Under the pieces are notes generated by a model. The model was not told where the DNA came from. It ran no database searches and saw only the letters and a program-made list of their open reading frames with translations. Positions 9,258-19,200 of a stretch of 64,000 nt of DNA are shown here, one piece after another. The first letter of the stretch is position 1, and each line of letters opens with the position of its first letter. The stretch is from Myxococcales bacterium (GTDB lineage: Bacteria > Myxococcota_A > Polyangia > Polyangiales > Polyangiaceae): NCBI GenBank assembly GCA_016720545.1, contig JADKKK010000018.1:62001-126000 (forward strand). The letters are read 5' to 3'. Made by a program: the position numbers and the translations under genes.

Positions 9258-10117
9258 GGGAGCGCGCTCGCGATCGCGCTGCGGACCGCCTCGAGCGCGC
9301 GCTCCCGCGCCGCGCGGGGATCGACGCCGCCGGCGGGCGGGGGCACCGGGGGATGGATGGTCACGACCACCCGCTCTCCCGGAGACGAGAGCACGCCGCT
9401 CGACGGGAGGATGTTCCGGGTGCCCCGGACGGTGATGGGGAGGATCGGCACCCCGAGCTGCTCGGCGACAAGGAAGCCGCCCTTCTTGAACGGGCCGAGC
9501 TCGCCGTTCAGGCTGCGCGTACCCTCGGGCGCGATCCACAGGTGGGTGCCACCCTCGAGCAGCGGCTTGGCGTTGGCGAGGCTCTCGATCGCGCGCGCGC
9601 GGTCGGCGCGGTCGACCGAGATGAAGCCCGCGCCCCGCATGGCCCCCCCGAACAGGGGGATGCGGAAGAGCTCCTTCTTGGCGACCATGCGGAGGTTCGG
9701 GCCCAGCACGTAGAACAACAGCGGCACGTCGTAGTGCGACTGGTGGTTGGACATGATGACGAACGGACCGCCGCGCGCGTTCTCGCGCCCTCGCACCTCG
9801 AGCTGGATGCCGAGGCGCCGAACGATGCGGTTCGACCACCGCTCGATGCGGGCGTCGCAGGCGGCCTTCGTCACTCGGCCGAGGGCGGCGTCGACCACCG
9901 TGGGCGCGCTGATCGCGAGCGTCTCCAACACACTCAGCAACGTCAGGCGAAGTGACCGGCTCACGCGTGGATCGTTCACGAGTAGCACGTCCCTGGCCAG
10001 AGGGGGACCGGCTTTGGGGGCGCCGAGAAAATCGCGCCGGAGCCTTCGCGCTCCCCGCGCGCGAGGGGCCGATAGTTGGCGAAGAGCATTGAATCCCGGG
10101 GGTGCCACCTTTACCAT
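9254..10117 (-). CDS. plsC: 1-acyl-glycerol-3-phosphate acyltransferase (PlsC family)
   Basis: 287 aa. The four acyltransferase blocks are present: NHQSHYDVPLL (HX4D catalytic motif), the KKELFRIPLFGGAMRGAGFI block, APEGTRSLNGELGPFKKGGF (PEGTRS) and VPILPITVRGTRNILP. The enzyme would add the second acyl chain to lysophosphatidate at the inner membrane. First gene of the minus-strand operon; its TGA overlaps the lipid-kinase start. A 100-bp divergent spacer separates it from the giant TPR gene and should hold promoters for both directions. Confidence 0.92.
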   Translation of the reverse strand: MVKVAPPGFNALRQLSAPRARGARRLRRDFLGAPKAGPPLARDVLLVNDPRVSRSLRLTLLSVLETLAISAPTVVDAALGRVTKAACDARIERWSNRIVRRLGIQLEVRGRENARGGPFVIMSNHQSHYDVPLLFYVLGPNLRMVAKKELFRIPLFGGAMRGAGFISVDRADRARAIESLANAKPLLEGGTHLWIAPEGTRSLNGELGPFKKGGFLVAEQLGVPILPITVRGTRNILPSSGVLSSPGERVVVTIHPPVPPPAGGVDPRAARERALEAVRSAIASALP

Positions 10118-10135
10118 CGGGGTTCACCGATCGAG

Positions 10136-10166
10136 TTGTGGGGCAAATTCGCGAGCAATGTAGAGT
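10136..10166 (+). promoter_or_regulatory. candidate promoter TTGTGG-N19-TAGAGT upstream of the giant TPR gene
   Basis: TTGTGG (10136-10141) is followed after 19 nt by TAGAGT (10161-10166), inside the 100-bp divergent spacer. The predicted leader to the ATG at 10218 is about 45 nt and contains CCAAGG near 10212 as a possible ribosome site. Confidence 0.35.
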
Positions 10167-10217
10167 ACTTGCATCGCTTTTGACTCCCCGCCGGGCTCCT
10201 GATCCGACTCCAAGGTA

Positions 10218-13200
10218 ATGATGAGCGCGAAGACCATCCGCACTGCACTTGGCCAGCTTCAAGACGATCCAGAGAACGCGGAGGCGCTCGCTGAGCTCCG
10301 CTCATCGCTGGGTTGGGAGGAGGAAGGCGGGACGGTCACGTTCGCCGATGGCGAGCTGTCACGCGAGGAGCTCGCGAAGCTCCTCGAGTCGGCGCGTCGG
10401 GCCCACGAGATGCGGCGCGAGTACGACGCGGTGGCCGCGCTCCTCCGCCTCGAGGTCGCGCTCGCCGCCGGAAGCCCCAGCGAGCTCGAGCTGCTGGAAG
10501 AGCTCGCGCGAATCCTCGACGACGAGCTCCTCAACGACGACGCCGCGCTCAAGGTGTACGAGCGCGTGCTCGAGCTCGTGCCCGACCAGGACCACGCGGA
10601 AGAGGCGATCGAGCGGAGCACCGCTCGCCGCGCCAAGTGGCGGGAGCTCGTGTCGCGGTACGTCGACGAGGCAAAGTCCGCGCAAGACAGCGCGTTGAAG
10701 AGCTCGTTCCTGGTGAGCGCCGCCGAGACCGCGTTTCGTTATGGACGGCCCGAGCTCGCCTCGCGCGGCGAGAAGGGGATGGCCGCTCGCAAGGTGCTCC
10801 TCGACGAGGTCGTCGCCGGTCTCACCGAGGCGCTCGACATCGACCCGAAGAACCGCCGCGCGGCGCTGCTCCTGGAGCACGTCTATCGCGAGGAGGGCCG
10901 CTTCGAGGAGCTGGCGACGAGCCTCGAGCGCTTCGCCCTCGAGTCTACCGCCAAGGAAGAGAAGATCGCGGGATACCTGCGCCTTGGGCGCCTCCTCCGC
11001 AAGCGCCTGAACCGCCCGGAGCGAGCCGCTCCGGCGTACGAGAGCGTGTTCGATCTCTCGCCGGGTCACCCGGAGGCGCTCTCGTTCCTCGTGAGCTTCT
11101 TCACCGAGCGCCAGATGTGGGACCACCTGGTCGCGCTCTACGAAGAGCAGCTCTCGGGTGGCGCCGCGCGCGGCGCGCACGAGGCCGGCACGCTCATGCA
11201 GATCGGCATGATCCACTGGCGGATGCGGGGCAAGGCCTCGCAAGCGGAGCCGTATTTCGAGCGCCTCCGGAAGCTCGAGCCGGCGCAGCCCGTGATGCTC
11301 AACTTCTTCCGTGAGTGGTGCGAGGAGAGCGGCGACACGACGCGGCTCGCCGCGGTGCTCGGCGACGCGCAGCGCGCCCTCCCGGAGGCGGAGCGCGCGA
11401 AGGTCGCGACCGAGCTCGCCAAGCTCGCCGAGGACGGCGCGAACGCGGCCAAGGCGATCGAGCAGTGGCGCTCGCTGCTCCGGCAGGATCCGTCCAACAC
11501 CGACGCGCGCACGGCGCTGCGGCGTCTCTACCGCCAGAGCGGAGGCTGGAACGCCCTCGTCGACCTCATCCGCGGCGAGATCGAGCGCACCGCGCCGGAG
11601 GACGCGGAGGCGCGCTTGCCGCTGCTCCGCGAGATCGCCGCCGTGTATCGCGACGAGCTGAAGAGCGACTCGGCCCTCGTGGCGGTTCTCACGCAGGTCG
11701 TGGCGCTCGCGCCGAACGACGCTGATGGCCTTCGCGAGCTCGCGCGGGTCTACGAGGCGCTCCAGCGCTGGCGCGATCTGTTGACCACGCAGGCACGGCT
11801 CGCGGAGCTCGAGGCCGACCCGCTCGCGCGGGCCTGGATCTACCGCGGCATCGCCAGGCGGTGGCTCGAGCAGTTCTCGAACGTGCAGAACGCGATCGAG
11901 GCGTACGAGAAGCTGCGCGAGTCCGCGCCCCTCGACGCCGAGGCGCTCGACAAGCTGAAGGAGCTCTACGGCAAGCGGCGCGCGTATCCCAAGCTCTACG
12001 AGCTCCACGAGGCCGAGGTGGGCGCGATGTTGCCGGGCGAGGAGCGCCGCGCCCTCATCCTCGACATGGCGAAGCTCGCGGCCGAACGCCTCGACCGCGG
12101 CGCCGACGCGATCGCGCTCTACAAGAAGGTCCTCGAGGAGGACCCCACGTCGACCGCCGCGCTCGACGCGCTGGAGAAGCAGTCGGAGCGCGACAAGGAC
12201 TTCCACTCGCTCGCCGACGCGCTCGAGCGGCGCGTGGCGTTCGCCGACGACGACGCGACCCGCCTGGCGGTCCTCCAGAAGCTCGGTGCAGTCTACATGG
12301 ATCGCCTCTCCGACGCGGAGGGAGCGGCCCGCACGTGGATCCGCGTGCTCGAGCTTTCGCCCACGAACGGCAAGGCACTCCGGGCGCTTCGCGACCGCTA
12401 CCTCGAGACGCACGAGCTCGACGCGCTGACCGCGATGTACGAGCGCACGGAGGACTACGAGGCCCTCGCCGAGGTGCTGTCCGCGGCCGCGGATCGGGCC
12501 ACGGATCCCGAGCTCAAGGTCGACCTCTCGTTCCGCGCTGCCGCAGTGTACGCGGGCAAGCTCGGCGCCCCGGAGCGTGCGTTCCGCGCGTACGAGCGCG
12601 TGCTCACGGTGCGTCCAGACGACTTCCGCGCCGCGGCTGCGCTCGTCCCGCTGTACGAGGGGGACGAGAAGTGGGGCCGGCTGCCTGCGCTCTACGAGGT
12701 GCTGCTCACGCACGCGAAGGACCCCGGCGAGCGCCGCGCCCTCACGCAGAAGCTCGTGACGACCACGGGAGATCGCCTGCACGATCGCGCCGCCTCCTTC
12801 GGGTGGGCTCGCCGCGCGTACGAGGCGGAGCCCGCAGGCGAGTCGGCGCTCGCGACCCTCGAAGGCGTGGCACGGGCCGCTGGAAAGTGGGAGGACTTCT
12901 GCCAGATCTTGCGGGCGCGCCTCGCCCAGTCGGGCCTCGACCCCGCCGAAGAGCGCGGGCTCAAGATGGCCCTCGCCCAGGTGGTGGCGCGGGAGCTCGC
13001 CAACGTCGACGAGGCCGTACTCATCTACCGCGCCCTCATCGAGGCCGACGAGACCGACGAGGAGGTCGGTAACCAGCTCGACGCGCTGCTCCGCGCGGAG
13101 GCGCGGCACGACGATCTGCGCTGGCTCCTCCGCCGTCGCATCGACCGCGCCGGCGCCGACGCGAAGCTGTCGCTCCTCAGCGAGTGGGCGTCCCTCGAGG

Positions 13201-16200
13201 AGGACGGCCTCCAGAGCCCCGAGCGCGCGGTAGCTCTTTACAGCGAGATTCTCCAGGTCGACCCGTCGAACACGGCGGCGCTTCGCGCGGTGGCCCGCCT
13301 GCTCCGCAGCGCGGGGGATCCCGAGGGCGCTGCACGCGCCATCGAGCAGGAGCGCGACCTCGCCGAGGGCGACGCGCGGTACGCCCGCGAGATCGAGCTC
13401 GCCGAGCTCTACCTCGGATCCCTGAAGCGCCCCGTGGACGCGCTCGCCGCCGTCGAGCGCGCGCTCGGCCTGAAGCCGAACGACGCCGAGGCCGTGGCCC
13501 TCGCTGAGCGGCTCGTCGGCATCTCCGAGACCCGCCCGCGCGCGGCGATCGTGCTGGATGGCTGCTACGCGGCGCTCGGGCAGCTCGAGAAGCAAGCCGA
13601 GGTGCTCGGGGTGCGCATCGCGACGGCTGCCGCCAAAGCGGACCGCCTCCCGCTCTACGAGCGGCTAGCCGAGGTGCACGAGCAGCAGTCGGCGCTCTCC
13701 GCGTCGCTCGACGTGCTCATCACGGCGGCGGGCGAGTTCCCGACCGAGCTCCGCGTGTGGGATCGCCTCGGCGACCTCGCCGCGCGCACACAGCGCACGC
13801 AGGCCCTGGTCGACGCGCTCACGGTGGCGGTGCCCAAAGAGGGGCCGTCGTCCCTCCCGGTCGAGCTCGAGCTCGACCTCGCGGAGCGCATCGCGTCGCT
13901 CTACGACGAGGGTCTGAGCGAGCCCGAGAGCGCGCGCCCGTACCTCGAGCGCATCCTCCGCGCGGACCCGAAGAACGAGCGCGCGTTCACGCGCCTCCGC
14001 CAGGTGCTCAGCAATGGCGAGAAGTGGACCGAGCTCGAGGCCGCCTACGAGCCTGTGATCGCCGCCTCCGAGGGAGAGTCGCGCGCTGGCTTGCTCGCCG
14101 ATGTGGCGATCCTCGTCGAGGAGATCATGGGCGAGCCCGCGCGTGCGGTCGCCTACTACGAGCGAATTCTCGAGGAGTTTCCTCAGCATCCGCAGGCCGT
14201 TCCCGCGCTCGACAAGCTCTACGTGAACGGTGGCGCTTGGCAGAAGCTCGCCGCGCTCCTCACGCGCAAGCTCGGGTCTGCCTACGGCGACGACGCGACG
14301 GCCCTCCGGCTCCGGCTGGGGCGTGTCCACCAGGAGCAGCTGAGCGAGCCCGCGGTCGCCATCGCGTACCTCGAGCAGGTGCTGACCGACGACCCCGCCA
14401 ACCGCGACGCGACGGCGCTCGTGGAGGCCACGCTCGCGAGCCCGGACCTCCGCGCGCGCGCCGCGACCATCCTCGAGGCCGTGTACTCGAACCGCGACGA
14501 GAGCGCCGAGCTCGTGCGCGTCCTCGAGGTCCGCCTCGAGTTCGCCGCCACGGACGACGAGCGTCGCGATCTGCTTCGTCGCATCGCCGACCTCCGCGAC
14601 GAGCGCCTCACGGACGACGCGGGCGCCCTCGAGGCGTACGCGCGGCTCGTCCCCCTCACCCCGGACGACGCGGACAACCGCGCCCGCCTGCTCGAGATCA
14701 GCGCCCGTCAAGGGGCGATGACGCGGGCCGCCGAGGTGCTCCGCGCGGCGGCGGAGACCGCGAGCGCGCCGCAGCCCCGTGCCGACATCCTGCTCTCGGT
14801 CGCCAAGATCTACGAGGCCGACGCGGCCGCCGCTCGCGCGGAGGTCGTCTACCGCGAGGTCCTCGATCTCGACCGCGACGATCCGAGCGTGGCGCTCCCG
14901 GCCGCGCGCGCCCTCGAGCGCGTCTACGGCGCCACGGGCCGCAGCGGCGAGCTCGCCGAGATGCTCCGCGTCCAGGTCAAGCTCGAAGACGGAGGGGAGG
15001 CTCGCAAGGAGCTCCTCGGCCGGCTCGGCTTCCTCTGCGAGGAGCAGCTCGCCGATCTCGGGGCCGCGATCGGCGCGTGGAAGGAGCGTCTGGAGGACGA
15101 TCCCGTCGACAGCGAGGCGCTCGTGGCGCTCGATCGACTCTACGAGCGCAACGGCGACGCTCGCGCCCTCGTGGGCGTGCTCCGCTCGCGGGAGCGCCTC
15201 GCCGACGACCCGGAGGCCCGCAAAGGCTTCATGGTGCGCACCGCGGCGACGCTCGACACGAAGCTCGAGGACACCGAGGAGGCCATCCTCGCCTACCGCG
15301 CCGTGATCGACGACTTCGGCGTGGAGCGCGAGATCCTCGGCGCCCTGGCGCGCCTCTACGAGCGCGCGAAGAAGGCCGACGAGCTCGCGGAGACGCTCGC
15401 GTCGCAGCTGACCCTCGCGGTCGAGCTATCGGACCGCCTCGAGCTGCTGACGCGCCTCGGCGACGTCCGTCGCACCCTCCTCGGCGAGGTGGACGGCGCG
15501 CTCGACGCGTACCGCGAGGCGCTCACGCTCGACCCGTCGCACGCGAAGAGCCGGGACGCCGTGGAGGGGCTCCTCGACAACGAGATCGCGAGCCGCGCGG
15601 CCGCCGACCTCCTCCGCCCGCTCTACGAGGAAGACAAGGCTCACGAGAAGCTGCTCCGCGTGCTCGACATCCAGATCTCGGCCGCCGACGGCGTCGACGA
15701 GAGGCTCACGCTGCTCGGGCTCGCCGCCGATGTCGCCGAGACGAGCCTCGACGACGCGCGCCGCGCCTTCGGCTACGCGGGTCGAGGGGCTCGCCACGCG
15801 GCGGCGGAGCCGAGCCTCGACGGCTGGCTCGCCCGCCTCGAGCGCTGCGCTGAAAAGACAAGTGATTTCGGAGGGCTGTGCGCGCTCCTTCGGGAGATCG
15901 CGGTCGACGTCGTCGACGGGGATCTCCAGCTTCAGGTGCTGCTGCGCGTGGCGGATCTCGCGCGCGACAAGCTCGCGGACTCCGCGCTCGCGCAGGAGTA
16001 CTACGAGCGGGCCCTCGAGGTGCGCGCCGACGACGACCGCGCCCTCCTCGCGCTCGAGGCCATCTTCGAGGCGGCCTCCGCGGACCACGACCTCTACCGT
16101 GTCATCAAGCTGCGCGGCGAGAACGCAAAGACCGACGACGAGCGACGGGCGATCTACGCGAAGGAGGCCCGCCTCCTCGACGTGAAGCTCGAGCAGCGGT

Positions 16201-19200
16201 CCGACGCCATCGAGGTCTACGAGCGCATCCTCGACCTCGGCCTGGACCCCGACGCGATCGCGGCCCTGTCCCGGCTGTACGCCTCCGAGGCGCGCTGGGA
16301 CGACCTCGTGGTCCTCTACGAGCGGCAGCTCGCTGCCGACGGCCTCGGCGCCGAGGCGAAGGCGGCCCTCCACCACTCCCTCGGCGGTGTGCGAGAGTCT
16401 CGCCTGGACGACGCGGAGCGGGCTTTCGACGAGTACGTCGTGGCGCTCGCGCTGGTGCCCCAGCACCCCCCGACCGTCGCCGCGCTGGAGGCCCTGATGG
16501 GCCGCCCGGCTCACGCCGCCCGGGCCGCTGAGCTGCTCGAGTCCGTGTACCTCGCGCGGCACGAGTGGCGGAAGGTCATGGGGACCATCGAAGCTCGGCT
16601 TGGCGCGAGCCAGGATCCCCACGAGCGCGGCGAGCTGCTCCGGCGCCTCTCGCGCCTCGAGGAGGAGCAGGGCGACGATCTCAAGGCAGCGCTCGAGGTC
16701 GCCGCGAGGCTGCTCGCCGAGGACGTCACCGACGAGGACACCTGGGCGGAGCTCGAGCGCCTCGCGCGCGGCGCGAACGCAGAGCAGCGCCTGGCCGAGA
16801 TCTACGCGGCCGAGCTCGAGAAGCTCAGCTCCGACGGCCCAGAGTCGGCCAAGCTCTCGGCCCGCACGGGAGAGCTGTTCGAGCGCCTGGGCGACGTCGA
16901 CCGCGCCCTCACGTTCTTCCGCCGGGCCTACGCGTGGAACCCGGAGGAGCAGGAGGCCTCTTTCGCCGCCATCGACCGGCTCCTCGCCAAGGCGGGGCGT
17001 CCGAACGAGCGTGTGGCGCTCTACCGCGAGGCGCTCGATCACCGCCACGAGACGGAGCCGCGTGTCGCCACGCTGCACACCATCGCGACGATTCAGGAGT
17101 CGGAGCTCAAGGACGACGACGCCGCGATCGAGACGTATCGGACCGCGGTCGACGTCGACGATACGAACACGGTCTCGGTCGACGCGCTCGCGCGCCTGCT
17201 CGCAAAGCGGTCGCGCTGGTCCGACCTGGCCGACCTGCTGCGGCGCCGCGCCGAGCAGAGCGCCATGGCCGAGGACGAGGCCGGCTTCCGCTTCGACCTC
17301 GCCGCGGTACTCCGCGAGAAGGTCGGCGACGTGGAGCGCGCGATCGACGAATACGAGACGATCGTGGGCCTCCTCGGCGATTCGCCCCGGGCGCCGTACC
17401 GCGAGACGGTGCTGGCCCTCGAGTCGCTCCTTACGGACGAGACCCACAAGGTCCGCGCGGTCGAGATCCTGCGTCCCTTGTACGAGCGGGCGGACGACTG
17501 GCAGCACATCGTGGCAGTCAACGAGCACCGGCTCGCCATCGCCTCCGACGTCAGCGAGCGCGTCTCCGTGCTGCGCGAGAACGCACGCTTGCTCGAGGAG
17601 CGCGGCAACGCTCCTGGGCGCGCATTCGACGCCCTCCGCGCGGCGTTTGTGCTCGACCCCGACGACGGCGGCACGCGCGAGGAGCTCGATCGTCTCGCCG
17701 TGGCGACCGCCCGCTGGGACGACCTCGCGGCGGCCTACGAAGAGGGGATTGCCGCGATCGACGGCATCGGGAAGCAGGGGCTCCTGGACGCGCTGGCGCG
17801 CCTCCACGACAAGCACCGCGACGATCCGCGGCGCGCGCTGGACGCGTACGAGCGTCTCTTCAAGCTCGACGAGTCCGATCTGCGCCCGCTCGACGAGATG
17901 GTCGATCTCGCCACGCTGCTCTCCGACTGGGGCATCCTCGTCCGAGTGCTGGCGCGGCGGGTGGAGCTCATCCACTCCGACGAAGACCGCGCGAGCTCGT
18001 GGCGGCGCATCGGCGAGGTGCGGCGCGACATGCTCGACGACGCCCATGGCGCGACCGACGCCTACGAACAGGCGCTGGAGCTCGAGCCGGCGAACGCCTT
18101 CACCATCGACAACCTGATCCCCCTTTACGAGATCAAGAACGACGCGGCGCGCCTCGTCGATCTCTACCGTCGGCGCATCGAGCTGTGCGGCGAGGACGAC
18201 GGCGATCTCAAGTTCGGGCTGCTGCTCGGCGCCGCGGAGCGCTACGAGAAGGGCCTGGGCGAGCCGAGAGAGGCCATCTCGCTGCTCACGGAGGCGCTCG
18301 AGGTGAACCGCGACTCCGTGGATGTGCTCGAGCGGCTGGGCGCCCTCTACGAGGGCGAGGCGCTCTACCCCGAGCTCCACGAGAACCTCCGTGCGCGCGC
18401 AGCGCTCGAGGGCGACATCGAGCGTCGTCGAGCGCTGAAGAAGCGAATCGGGCGCCTGCTCGCGAAGGAGCTCGACGACCCGGCGCTCGCGATGACCGCC
18501 TACTCCGACGTCCTCGCCATGGGCTACGACCCCGACTCGGTCACGGCGATCCGCGCGATCGGCGAGTCGCGCGAGGAGTTCCGCCGCGAGGCGGCGGAGT
18601 TGGTCAGCCCCATCCTGCTCTCCGAGGGCAAGTTCGCGGATCTCGTCGAGGTCCTCGAGCTCCGCCTTCTGGCTGAGACGGAGCCCTTCGAACGGGCCAA
18701 GACGCTGCGCGAAATCGCGGTGCTCGCCGAGTCGCAGCTCGACTCCCCGGCGAAGGCGGAGGGCGCGCTCCTGCGGGCCCTCGCGGAAGAGCCCGCGCAC
18801 GCCGAGACCCACGCCGAAGTCGAGCGCCTCGCTCGCATCGTCGGACGCGCGGGCTGGGAGAAGTACGCCGAGGCGCTGCTCGAGCGCGCGACGTCGGTCT
18901 TCGACGCCGCGGTCACGGCGGACCTCTACTCGCGCCTCGGCAAGGTCGAGCGCCATCAGCTCGGGGACGCCCGCAAGGCGGCGGACGCCTTCCAGCGCGC
19001 CGCGGAGCAGGGCGGCGACACCGTCGACGTGCTGGTCGCCCTGGAGTCGGTGTTCGGAGAGGTCGGGGACAGCGCGGCCCTCGCGGACGTTCTCGAGCGC
19101 CGCATCGCGCTCGAGAACGACGCGGCGATCGCCGCGGACCTCATCCATCGCCTCGCTTGCCTGCAGATCGATGCGCTCTCGGCGAAGGCCCTCGGCCTCG

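Noticed and set aside
10359..13595. 1078-codon minus-strand open frame
   Set aside because: Same explanation: shadow of the TPR gene, no domain signature.
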